Assembly (NCBI GenBank): GCA_038258095.1
Contig: JBBSQE010000041.1
Location: 1-17,180, forward strand
Origin: JBBSQE01 sp038258095
Lineage (GTDB): Bacteria; Actinomycetota; Thermoleophilia; Solirubrobacterales; 70-9
Direction: 5' to 3'
Length of the DNA stretch: 17,180 nucleotides
Part shown: positions 8,081 through 15,570 of the stretch, in pieces
How positions within the stretch are numbered: position 1 is the first letter of the stretch
How the letters are laid out: the number at the start of each line of letters is the position of its first letter
The notes under the pieces: model-generated
Told to the model about the DNA's origin: nothing
What the model saw: only the letters and a program-made list of their open reading frames with translations
Database searches by the model: none
Position numbers and translations under genes: made by a program

Positions 8081-8657
8081 GGGCCGCCTCCTGCACCTCT
8101 GCCGTCGACGCCAGCTCGAAGGCCGCTCTGGCGCCGGCGCAGTTGCCCTCGGCGACGGGGGCGGGAAAGCGCTCGCTGATCGCGGCCTCTATCGAGTCGA
8201 TCGAGAGCTGCCCGGTGAGCCCTGCGAAGCCCCCGAGCAGAACGGCGTTCGGCAGCTTTCGTCCAGTGTGCTCGTGGGCGATATCCGTGGCGGGCATGGT
8301 CAGCATTCGCCCGGTTTCGTGGCTGTCCCCGAGCTCGCTGAGACCGAGCTCGGCGATGCTCCTGGTCGAGTTGATGAGGATGTATCCGTGCGGGCGCAGA
8401 CCACCGAAGACGTCGACCTGGTGCAGCAGGGTCGGGTCGAGGATGATCAGGCCGTCGGGTTCGGCGATCGGCTCGTGGGTCCGGATCTCGGTGGTGTCGA
8501 TGCGGCAGAAGGAGACGACCGGCGCACCCGTGCGCTCGGACCCGAAGGTCGGGAAGGCCTGCGCGTGGCGCCCCTCCCGAAAGGCTGCCACGGAGAGCAA
8601 TTCGGCGGCCGTGACCGCTCCCTGACCGCCGCGACCGTGGATCCTCACCCGGAGCAT
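8073..8657 (-). CDS. porG: Pyruvate:ferredoxin oxidoreductase gamma subunit
   Basis: This 194-residue protein is the gamma subunit of the 2-oxoacid:ferredoxin oxidoreductase, which in the family helps bind coenzyme A and join the subunits. The N-terminal signature RIHGRGGQGAVTAAELL is intact (residues 5-21), followed by PTFGSERTGAPV (36-47), both diagnostic. The frame is open to a TTG at 8708, but ATG 8657 is preferred because the conserved domain begins almost at once and because the extension (rich in Gly, Pro and Gln) does not resemble the family. ATG 8684 is a second alternative, and no start has a strong Shine-Dalgarno. It is the first gene of the six-gene operon, facing the trehalose synthase gene across a 188-base divergent region. 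Confidence 0.92.
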   Translation of the reverse strand: MLRVRIHGRGGQGAVTAAELLSVAAFREGRHAQAFPTFGSERTGAPVVSFCRIDTTEIRTHEPIAEPDGLIILDPTLLHQVDVFGGLRPHGYILINSTRSIAELGLSELGDSHETGRMLTMPATDIAHEHTGRKLPNAVLLGGFAGLTGQLSIDSIEAAISERFPAPVAEGNCAGARAAFELASTAEVQEAARA

Positions 8658-8845
8658 GGATGGAGGTTGGCCGCCAGGGCTCATCTGGTCATCCGGGAGC
8701 CGCCCCAATTCGGTGGGTGCTTACTACGGAGCTTCGAGGCGGGAGCGGCGCGAGATGCGGCGCGCCGCTGCCGGGAACACCACACGAACTCGTGTGGCGG
8801 GCACCCGATGAGCGGCCCGGCCGCTGCGTGAAACGATCATGGAGG
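8658..8845. promoter_or_regulatory. Divergent intergenic region between the PFOR operon and treT
   Basis: This 188-base stretch must hold the promoters of the minus-strand PFOR operon and probably of plus-strand treT. It is the only sizeable non-coding stretch in the window. A relatively AT-rich patch (about 8706-8727, CAATTCGGTGGGTGCTTACTA) is a plausible promoter core, but I could not assign convincing -35/-10 pairs. It also holds a 12-bp GC palindrome (GCGGCGCGCCGC, 8757-8768) and the perfect 18-bp palindrome listed separately. Part of the interval could be coding if porG uses TTG 8708 or treT uses GTG 8828. Confidence 0.6.
8780..8797. promoter_or_regulatory. Perfect 18-bp palindrome, candidate operator
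   Basis: CCACACGAACTCGTGTGG has two 8-base arms around the central AC and no mismatch. It lies 49 bases before the proposed treT ATG and about 122 bases before the porG start. The symmetry, short centre and absence of a following T-run suit a binding site for a dimeric regulator better than a terminator. The regulator family is not identified. Position closer to treT suggests it may control treT first, and the PFOR operon only if it acts at a distance. Confidence 0.45.
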
Positions 8846-10270
8846 ATGAAGTCCGGGGCCATCACCGACGTGCCCGTGGCCCCGGTGTCGCCGAGGCGAT
8901 TCGAGGAGGTGCTCGGGAACGACGGCTACGCCGCCCTGGTGCCGGAGATCGAGCGCGCCTCCGAGCGCCTGCGAGACCGGGTCGTGTGGCACGTCAGCTC
9001 GACGGCTCGGGGAGGTGGGGTCGCCGAGATGCTCCGCTCGCACCTCTCATACGTCCGCGGCGCCGGGGTCGATGCGCGCTGGGTCGTCATCGGCGGGGAC
9101 GCGCCGTTCTTCGAGGTGACCAAACGCCTCCACAACAACCTCCACGAGAACGACGGCGACGGCAAGCCGCTAGATGCGGCGGCCGGCCGCATCTACGAGG
9201 ATGCCCTCGCCGCGGCGGCCGTGGAGCTGGCCGGGATCGTCCGCCCCGGGGACGTGGTCTTCCTGCACGACCCCCAGACGGCGGGGCTCGCCGGCCCGAT
9301 GCGCGCTGCGGGAGCGCGGGTGCTCTGGCGCTGCCACATCGGGATCGACCGGCCCGGCCCGACCGCTCGCGGCGCCTGGGACTTCCTGCGGCCCTTCGTG
9401 CTGGAGGCCGAGGCCTGGATCTTCTCCCGCCGCGAGTTCATCTGGGACGGCCTCGACGACTCACGCGTCTGGCTCGTGCCACCGACGATCGACGCTTTCT
9501 CGCCGAAGAACCAGGACCTCTCCGACGATGCCGTCTCGGCGATCCTCGCGGCGTCGGGACTGACGGGCTCGGACCCCGTTGCGCCGCCGACCTTCACCAG
9601 GACCGATGGCTCACCGGGCAGGGTGAACCGCGCGGCGCGCATCGAGGCAGACGGCCCGCTCGACCGCGAGGCGTCGGTGATAGCCCAGGTGTCGAGATGG
9701 GACCGCCTGAAGGATCCCTCGGGCCTGCTCGAGGTCTTCGCGGACCACGTCGAGAGCCAGGAGGCCTCGCTGCTCCTCGTCGGTCCCGACGTCGAGGCGG
9801 TCGACGACGACCCCGAGGGCGCGGCGGTCCTGGCCGAGGTGCGCGCGGGACGGCTGGCGCTGCCGGAGGAGACCCGGGGGCGCGTTCACCTCGTCAGCCT
9901 CCCGATGGACGACATCGAGGAGAACGCGGCGATGGTGAACGCGATCCAGCGCTGTGCCGACGTCGTCGTGCAGAAGAGCCTGGCAGAGGGCTTCGGCCTA
10001 ACCGTCGCCGAGGCGATGTGGAAGCGCCGGCCTGTCGTGGCCGGGCGTGTCGGGGGCATCCAGGACCAGATCGTCAACGGGGTCAGCGGGGTTCTCGTCG
10101 ACGACCCGGCCGACCTGCCGAGTGTCGGGGCGGCGATCAACGGCCTCCTCGACGACCCTCGCCGAGCCGGTGAGATGGGGATAGCCGCACGGGAACGGGT
10201 GACGAGCGAGTTCCTCGCGATAGGGCGGATCCTCGACTACTTTCGCCACATCGAAGCGCTGATCGATTGA
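8846..10270 (+). CDS. treT: Trehalose synthase, TreT-like GT4 glycosyltransferase
   Basis: This 474-residue retaining glycosyltransferase of GT-B fold resembles TreT, which joins the glucose of a nucleotide sugar to glucose to make trehalose, reversibly. Visible family segments include VWHVSSTARGGGVAEML (47-63), RWVVIGGDAPFFEVTKRLHN (78-97), FLHDPQTAGL (139-148), WRCHIGIDRP (161-170), SRWDRLKDP (283-291, with R284 and K289 for the donor phosphates) and the EX7E motif E381 to E389 in KSLAEGFGLTVAEAMWK. A loop at about 223-277 is longer than in archaeal TreT but looks like one I recall from actinobacterial homologues. The start is uncertain: ATG 8846 has GGAGG touching it rather than spaced from it, and GTG 8828 and GTG 8870 are alternatives. 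It ends nine bases from the convergent ppdK. The sugar acceptor and donor are inferred from family. Confidence 0.85.
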   Translation: MKSGAITDVPVAPVSPRRFEEVLGNDGYAALVPEIERASERLRDRVVWHVSSTARGGGVAEMLRSHLSYVRGAGVDARWVVIGGDAPFFEVTKRLHNNLHENDGDGKPLDAAAGRIYEDALAAAAVELAGIVRPGDVVFLHDPQTAGLAGPMRAAGARVLWRCHIGIDRPGPTARGAWDFLRPFVLEAEAWIFSRREFIWDGLDDSRVWLVPPTIDAFSPKNQDLSDDAVSAILAASGLTGSDPVAPPTFTRTDGSPGRVNRAARIEADGPLDREASVIAQVSRWDRLKDPSGLLEVFADHVESQEASLLLVGPDVEAVDDDPEGAAVLAEVRAGRLALPEETRGRVHLVSLPMDDIEENAAMVNAIQRCADVVVQKSLAEGFGLTVAEAMWKRRPVVAGRVGGIQDQIVNGVSGVLVDDPADLPSVGAAINGLLDDPRRAGEMGIAARERVTSEFLAIGRILDYFRHIEALID

Positions 10271-10279
10271 GCTCCTGGT

Positions 10280-13027
10280 TCAGTCCGGCGCCGGCTCGCT
10301 CCGGGCGCCTTCGATGGCCGCCTGGGCGGCGGCGACCCGTGCGATCGGCACCCTGAACGGAGAGCAGCTGACGTAGTCGAGGTCCGCGGATGCAAAGAAG
10401 CGGATGCTCGCCGGGTCGCCGCCGTGCTCCCCGCAGACGCCGAGGCGCAGGTCGGCCGACACCGCCCGACCTCGCTCCACCGCGATGCTGACGAGCTCGC
10501 CGACTCCCTCCACGTCGATCGACGCGAACGGGCTGTGGACGAGGATCCGCCGCTCGAGGTAGTCCGGCAGGAAGGAACCCTCGGCATCGTCTCGGGAGAG
10601 GCCGATGGTGGTCTGCGTGAGGTCATTCGTGCCGAAGCTGAAGAAGTCCGCGTCTGCCGCGAGGTCGCCCGCCAGAAGACAGGCGCGGGGCAGTTCCAGC
10701 ATCGCCCCGACCGAGTACTCGATTCCGGTGGCGCCCAGGACCTCACCGGCGCGGCGGTCGACGAGCTCGCGAAGCTCCACCAGCTCGCGCTCGAAGGCGA
10801 TCAGCGGGATCATGATCTCGACCTTCGGGGCCTCTACCTCGGCGGCGATGGAGGCGGCGGCCTCGAGTATCGCCGTGACCTGCATCTCATAGAGGGGAGG
10901 AAGCAGCAACCCGAGGCGGGCGCCGCGGGTTCCCAGCATCGGGTTGGTCTCCTGGAGATCGCGAGCGACCGCGAGCCGCGTGGAGGCCCGCTCGAGTGCA
11001 CCTGCGTCCCCCTCGCGCTCCGCCGTCTCGGCCGCCCTCTCGAAGGCCTCGATCGAGATGAACTCGTGAATCGGCGGGTCCAGGAGGCGGATCGTCACCG
11101 GCAGCCCGCTCATCGCACGGAAGATCCCGGTGAAGTCGGATCTCTGCATCTCGAGGAGGGCGTCAAGAGCGCGGTCGAACTCCCCCCGTGCGGCGGCGAG
11201 GCCGTCACGACTCTCGGCCTCGGCGTGAGGTCCGCCCTTCTCCTGGGCCCGCCGCCAGAGCTCGCCGGCGATGAACATCTCCGTGACCAGCTCATCGCGG
11301 TCGGAGCCGAAGAACATGTGCTCGGTCCGGCAGAGGCCGATTCCCTCGGCACCCAGCTCGCGTGCGCGGGCAGCGTCCTCGGGGGTGTCCGCGTTGGCCA
11401 TCACACTGAGGCGGCGGATCTCGTCAGCCCAGCTGAGCACGGCGGCGAAGTCCTCGCCGAGGCTGGGTTTGATCAGCCGCATCGCGTCCGCCGTGACCGC
11501 GCCGCTTGAGCCGTCGATCGCGATCTCGTCTCCGGCGCGCAGCTCGCGATCCCCGATGCGAAGCGTGCCGGCGTCGAGATCGATCTCGAGATCGGCCGCG
11601 CCACACACACATGGCCGGCCCATGCCGCGGGCGACGATCGCGGCGTGCGAGGACTTGCCGCCGCGCGAGGTCAGCACTCCCCGGGCCGCATGAAAGCCGG
11701 CGACGTCGTTGGCGGAGGTGAACGGGCGGACCAGAATGACGTCCTCGCCGTCCGCGCCCCGCCGCCCCGCCTCCTCGGCGGTGAAGACGATCGCGCCCTT
11801 CGCCGCACCCGGTGCGGCGGGCACCGCCCTGGTCAGCTCGGTGTAGGTCTGCGCGGGATCGAAGATCGGGTGCAGGAGGGCATCGAGCGATCCCGGGTCG
11901 ATCGTCTCGAGAGCCTGCTCGCGGTCGAGCAGCCCCTCGGCAACGGCATCGAAAGCGAACCGCACCGCCGCCTGGGCGGGCCTCCGCGCGTCGCGGGTCT
12001 GGAGGATGTAGAGCCTGCCACGCTCGATCGTGTACTCGACGTCCTGCATGTCCCGGTAGTGGCGCTCGAGGCGCCGAAGGGAATCGATGAGCTCGGCGTG
12101 TGCCTCCGGCATCCGGCGGGCGAGGTCGGCCAGGTTCTCGGTGTTGCGGACGCCGGCCACGACGTCCTCGCCTTGGGCGTTGAGGAGGAAGTCGCCCTCC
12201 GGCTCAGAGGCGCCGGTGGCAGGGTCGCGGGTGAAGGCGACGCCGGAGCCCGAGTCGGAGCCGAGGTTGCCGTAGACCATCCGCTGGACCGTGACAGCGG
12301 TGCCGAGCTCATCGGGGATTCCCTCGAAACGCCGGTAGGCGACGGCACGCTCGTTGTTCCAGGACCGGAACACCGCCTCGACCGCGCCCCGCAGCTGCTC
12401 GCCCGGATCGGTTGGAAAGGAGTTCCCGGTGTGCTCTTCGAAGATGCGCAGGAACTGCTCGGTGAGCCCCCGCAGCGTCTCCTCGGAGAGATCGGCGTCG
12501 GTCGCTGACCCGGTCTCCTCCCGCGCTTCGGCGAGCGCCTCCTCGAAGAGCTCCGCCGGCACCCCGCACACCACCTCGGAGTACATCTGCACGAGGCGCC
12601 GGAACGAGTCCCAGGCGAACGCGGGACTGCCGGAGGCCGACGAGAGCGCCTCGACCGAACCCGTGCTGAGCCCGAGGTTCAGCACCGTGTCCAACATCCC
12701 CGGCATCGAGACGGGGGCACCGGAGCGAACGGAGAGGAGGAGCGGATCGTCCTCACCGCCGAATCGCTGGCCCGTCGCGGCCTCGAGGCGGGAAACGGCG
12801 GCGCGGATCTCCTCCCAGAGGCCGTCGGGCAGACCCCCCGCCTTCGCGTAGGCGGCGCAGGCCTCCGTGGTGATCGTGAATCCGCCCGGGATCGAGTCGG
12901 CGCCGAGCACGTGCGTCATCTCCGCCAGGTTCGCTCCCTTGCCACCGAGAAGGGCGCGCATCTCGGCCGACCCCTCGGTGAAGTCGAAGACCAGCTTCCC
13001 CGAACCCGCTGCCTGTTTGCCACTCAT
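10280..13027 (-). CDS. ppdK: Pyruvate, phosphate dikinase
   Basis: This 915-residue enzyme interconverts pyruvate + ATP + Pi with PEP + AMP + PPi. All three functional parts are complete: the N-terminal ATP-grasp domain (GGKGANLAEM, 28-37; LSVRSGAPVSMPGMLDTVLNLG, about 98-119), the swivelling phosphohistidine domain (GGKSSHAAIVARGMG, catalytic His461) and the C-terminal PEP/pyruvate TIM barrel (GLCRTEHMFF with R567, IRLLDPP with R647, FGTNDLTQTT, and VCGEHGGDP with catalytic Cys865). Length and the RSGAPVSMPGM motif separate it from PEP synthase. The ATG overlaps the stop of the hydrogenase protease gene (ATGA), with GGAG seven bases before it, so it is the last gene of the hydrogenase operon and probably translationally coupled to it. 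The residues before the catalytic histidine are Lys-Ser-Ser instead of the common Met-Thr-Ser. Confidence 0.97.
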   Translation of the reverse strand: MSGKQAAGSGKLVFDFTEGSAEMRALLGGKGANLAEMTHVLGADSIPGGFTITTEACAAYAKAGGLPDGLWEEIRAAVSRLEAATGQRFGGEDDPLLLSVRSGAPVSMPGMLDTVLNLGLSTGSVEALSSASGSPAFAWDSFRRLVQMYSEVVCGVPAELFEEALAEAREETGSATDADLSEETLRGLTEQFLRIFEEHTGNSFPTDPGEQLRGAVEAVFRSWNNERAVAYRRFEGIPDELGTAVTVQRMVYGNLGSDSGSGVAFTRDPATGASEPEGDFLLNAQGEDVVAGVRNTENLADLARRMPEAHAELIDSLRRLERHYRDMQDVEYTIERGRLYILQTRDARRPAQAAVRFAFDAVAEGLLDREQALETIDPGSLDALLHPIFDPAQTYTELTRAVPAAPGAAKGAIVFTAEEAGRRGADGEDVILVRPFTSANDVAGFHAARGVLTSRGGKSSHAAIVARGMGRPCVCGAADLEIDLDAGTLRIGDRELRAGDEIAIDGSSGAVTADAMRLIKPSLGEDFAAVLSWADEIRRLSVMANADTPEDAARARELGAEGIGLCRTEHMFFGSDRDELVTEMFIAGELWRRAQEKGGPHAEAESRDGLAAARGEFDRALDALLEMQRSDFTGIFRAMSGLPVTIRLLDPPIHEFISIEAFERAAETAEREGDAGALERASTRLAVARDLQETNPMLGTRGARLGLLLPPLYEMQVTAILEAAASIAAEVEAPKVEIMIPLIAFERELVELRELVDRRAGEVLGATGIEYSVGAMLELPRACLLAGDLAADADFFSFGTNDLTQTTIGLSRDDAEGSFLPDYLERRILVHSPFASIDVEGVGELVSIAVERGRAVSADLRLGVCGEHGGDPASIRFFASADLDYVSCSPFRVPIARVAAAQAAIEGARSEPAPD

Positions 13028-13500
13028 CGCGGGTCTCCGACCGCGGAGAGCTCGTCGCGGATCTCGGCGTTCAGCCGCCCCACGGCCCGAGCAACGGAAT
13101 CGGTCAGCCCCTCCCCGAGGCCGAAGTCCTCTCCCTCGATTCCGTGGACCGTGAGCCGGTCCGGCAGGCGGCCGAGCGCACGCCCGAGCTCGACGGCCTC
13201 GGCGATCCCGAATGCGTGCGTGGAGGGACGCGCGAAGCTCGCCGGCAGCGCCGCGTCACCAACCTTGAAGCGGTGCAAAGTGCCGGGTGGCGAGCCGGAG
13301 CTCACCGCGTCCACGACGACGACGGCGTCGGCCGTGCTCCAGGCATCGATCAGGGACGCCGGGTCGCCATCGCGCTCGAGCACCGCCACCTGCGGCAGGC
13401 CCGCCCGCCGGACCCGGCGCGCGACCTCGAGGCCGGCGGCGTCGTCGCGGCGGAACCCGTTGCCGACGCCGATCAGGAGGTGTGGCTCGAGGGCGCTCAC
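13024..13500 (-). CDS. [NiFe]-hydrogenase maturation protease (HyaD/HycI family)
   Basis: This 158-residue endopeptidase is expected to remove the C-terminal tail of the hydrogenase large subunit once nickel is inserted. The signature GVGNGFRRDDAAGLEVA (residues 11-27) and the strand VVVVDAVSSG (61-70) with D64 are typical. The THAFG segment contains H95, the probable third nickel-sensing ligand. The open frame extends upstream to 13584, but the GTG at 13500 is chosen since the family starts just before GxGN, it overlaps the hydA stop (GTGA), and a GGAG lies five bases upstream. Its substrate is almost certainly the product of the adjacent hydA. It overlaps ppdK by four bases at its other end. 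Confidence 0.92.
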   Translation of the reverse strand: MSALEPHLLIGVGNGFRRDDAAGLEVARRVRRAGLPQVAVLERDGDPASLIDAWSTADAVVVVDAVSSGSPPGTLHRFKVGDAALPASFARPSTHAFGIAEAVELGRALGRLPDRLTVHGIEGEDFGLGEGLTDSVARAVGRLNAEIRDELSAVGDPR

Positions 13501-14804
13501 GAGCGCTCCACGGTCAGGTTCAGGAAGTGGGTGGAGCAGGAGATGCAGGGATCGTAGTTGCGGATCGCCTGCTCGCACTCCCACTGCAGGCGGTCGTCGG
13601 GCAGGTCGACCCGGGGGCGGACAAACTCGCGGAGGTCGTGCTCGATCCGGGCTTGATTCTGGGAGGTGGGCGGGACGATTCTGGCCGCGGCGATCGAGCC
13701 GTCGTCGCCCAGCCCGTAGCGGTGCCAGAGCATCCCCCTCGGCGCCTCGCTCCAGCCGAAGCCGGTGGCGGCGTGCGGCTCGACCTCGGCCGCGGGGGCC
13801 TCGGGTGGCTCGTAGGCGGCGATCAGCCGCAGGGCCTCATCGAAGGAATAGAGGATCTCGACCGCGCGGACGATGATGCTCTTGAAAGGGTTGCGGCAGG
13901 TCTCGCCAAGGCCGGCCTCTAGGGCGGCGTTTCGGGCCAGCTCGGAGAGCTGGCCCGAGTTGAGCGAGTAGCGTGCCATCGGCCCGAGGAAGTAGAGACG
14001 CCCGTCTTTCATACGGGATTGCAGCGCGGTCGAGTGCGCGACGTGCTGCTCGTGAAAGTGATCCTCGTACTCATCGGCGCCGATGTCGAGGCCGGAGCTC
14101 GACGCGAGACGGCCGTCCTCGATCGCGTAGCGGTCCGGGTCACGCAGGGCGACGAACTCGTAGTCCTGCTCGAAGTCGGGGAAGTCGATGCCGGCGACCC
14201 AGCGAACCGATCGCAGGGCCAGCTCCCTCGCCTCCTCCAGGCCCTCGACGAGGCCCGCCAGGTCCTGTCTGGATGGAGCTCGGTAGAAGCCGCCGACCCT
14301 GACGTTGACGGGATGGATCGCGCGGCCCCCGACGACCCGCAGGATCTCGTTCCCCATCGCCTTCATCCGCAGCCCGCCCTCCACGGCCTCGGCGTGGTCT
14401 CGCGCCATCGTCCAGGCCGAGTCGAAGCCGAAGAAGTCCGGAGCGTGGAGCATGAACACGTGGAGGGCGTGGCTCTCGATCCACTCGCCGCAGTACATGA
14501 GGCGGCGCAGGGCACGGACCCGGTCATCGACATCGACGTCGAGCGCATCCTCCATCGCGTTGAAGGCGCTGGTCATGTAGGCGACCGGGCAGATGCCGCA
14601 GATCCGGGCCGTGATGTCCGGCACCTCGCTGTAGTCGCGCCCGCGCAGGAAGGCCTCGAAGAAGCGGGGTGGCTCGAATATCTCCAGCTTGACGTCCGCG
14701 ACCTCGCCGTCGCGGATGCGGATGAACATTCCCCCCTCGCCCTCGACTCGCGCCAGGTAGCCGGTCTTGATCGTCCGCGTGGGCTGCGCCGGGTCAGTGC
14801 TCAT
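13497..14804 (-). CDS. hydA: [NiFe]-hydrogenase large (catalytic) subunit, group 3b type
   Basis: This 435-residue subunit carries the NiFe active site. The N-terminal L1 motif is RICGIC at residues 67-72, giving ligands C69 and C72, and the C-terminal L2 motif is DPCISCSTH at 418-426, giving C420 and C423. Cleavage after H426 would release a nine-residue tail, FLNLTVERS. The conserved RVEGEGG (19-25) supplies the acidic proton-transfer residue. Gene order hydB-G-D-A and the NAD(P)/FAD partner subunit place it in group 3b (soluble, bidirectional, NADP-linked, also called sulfhydrogenase). After the L1 cysteines the sequence reads PVAY, with Tyr76 where many other groups have His. ATG 14804 overlaps hydD by eleven bases, and the Shine-Dalgarno is weak. 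No hypABCDEF maturation genes are in the window. Confidence 0.95.
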   Translation of the reverse strand: MSTDPAQPTRTIKTGYLARVEGEGGMFIRIRDGEVADVKLEIFEPPRFFEAFLRGRDYSEVPDITARICGICPVAYMTSAFNAMEDALDVDVDDRVRALRRLMYCGEWIESHALHVFMLHAPDFFGFDSAWTMARDHAEAVEGGLRMKAMGNEILRVVGGRAIHPVNVRVGGFYRAPSRQDLAGLVEGLEEARELALRSVRWVAGIDFPDFEQDYEFVALRDPDRYAIEDGRLASSSGLDIGADEYEDHFHEQHVAHSTALQSRMKDGRLYFLGPMARYSLNSGQLSELARNAALEAGLGETCRNPFKSIIVRAVEILYSFDEALRLIAAYEPPEAPAAEVEPHAATGFGWSEAPRGMLWHRYGLGDDGSIAAARIVPPTSQNQARIEHDLREFVRPRVDLPDDRLQWECEQAIRNYDPCISCSTHFLNLTVERS

Positions 14805-15570
14805 GGGACTCGCTCTCGGTCAAAAACGGCTCCCGCGCGGCGTGGAAGGTCCGGTAGACGCGGGAGATCTGCTCGTCTCCCATGCCGAGTTGCCCCAGCC
14901 GGGCGCTCAGGGCCGGAGCGTTGGGCGACTCGGCCGGCCCGAAGCAGCCGTAGCAACCGCGGTTGAACTTCGGGCAGATCGCACCGCATCCCGCGTGGGT
15001 GACCGGCCCGAGGCACGGTGTGCCGTGCGCGACCATCACGCAGACGTTGCCGGCGCGCTTGCACTCCATGCAGACGCTGGCCGACGAGATCGCCGGACGG
15101 CGCTCGTTCAGGAAAGCGCTGATGACCTCGAGCAGCTGGCGGCGGTCGACGGGGCACCCGTGCAGCTCGTAATCGACCCGGACATTGGCCGAGATCGCGG
15201 TCGAGCTCTCCAGGGTCGAGATGTACTCGGGCCTCGCGTAGACGGCGGCGGTGAACTCCTCGACGTCGGCGAAGTTGCGAAGGGCCTGGATCCCGCCCGA
15301 CGTGGCGCAGGCGCCGATCGTCACGAGCCGGCGCGAGTTGCGGCGGACCTCGAGGATCCGCTGCGCGTCCTCGGGAGTGGTGATGGAGCCCTCGACGAGG
15401 GACAGGTCGTATGGGCCGTCGAGCGTGCCGCGGGTGGCCTCGAGGAAGTAGGCGACCTCGATCTCCTCCGGCAGGGAGACCAGCTCGCGCTCGAAGTCGA
15501 GCAGGCTGAGCTGGCATCCGTCGCAGGAGGCGAACTTCCAGACCGCCAGCTTCGGCCGGGTGCCGGTCAC
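14794..15570 (-). CDS. hydD: [NiFe]-hydrogenase small (electron-transfer) subunit
   Basis: This 258-residue subunit passes electrons between the NiFe site and the diaphorase part. Twelve ordered cysteines fit three [4Fe-4S] clusters. C16, C19 (SCDGCQ), C88 (GACATSGG) and C139 (HGCPVD) form the proximal cluster. C167, C170, C177, C186, C195, C199, C206 and C209 supply two more, in a ferredoxin-like segment ending GCGAICPKFNRGCYGC. There is no twin-arginine signal and no membrane anchor, so the enzyme is cytoplasmic, as expected for group 3. The GTG start overlaps the hydG stop by four bases (GTGA). Its end overlaps hydA. Confidence 0.95.
   Translation of the reverse strand: MTGTRPKLAVWKFASCDGCQLSLLDFERELVSLPEEIEVAYFLEATRGTLDGPYDLSLVEGSITTPEDAQRILEVRRNSRRLVTIGACATSGGIQALRNFADVEEFTAAVYARPEYISTLESSTAISANVRVDYELHGCPVDRRQLLEVISAFLNERRPAISSASVCMECKRAGNVCVMVAHGTPCLGPVTHAGCGAICPKFNRGCYGCFGPAESPNAPALSARLGQLGMGDEQISRVYRTFHAAREPFLTESESHEH

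Noticed and set aside
8658..8845. Possible DosR-type (GGGAC..GTCCC) operator in the divergent region.
   Set aside because: Looked for the pattern here and in the short gaps at 468-514 and 992-1015; none was seen, and the palindrome present has a different sequence.
9509..9677. Long loop in TreT as a possible domain insertion.
   Set aside because: It resembles what I recall as normal for actinobacterial TreT-like proteins and has no recognisable separate domain.
11640..11672. PPDK phosphohistidine motif GGKSSH instead of GGMTSH as a possible inactivating change.
   Set aside because: The catalytic histidine is present and the sequence still fits the general PEP-utiliser pattern G-[GA]-x-[STN]-x-H, so it is ordinary variation.
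10424..12508. Large plus-strand frames antisense to ppdK.
   Set aside because: ppdK is complete with all catalytic motifs; the antisense translations show no family features.
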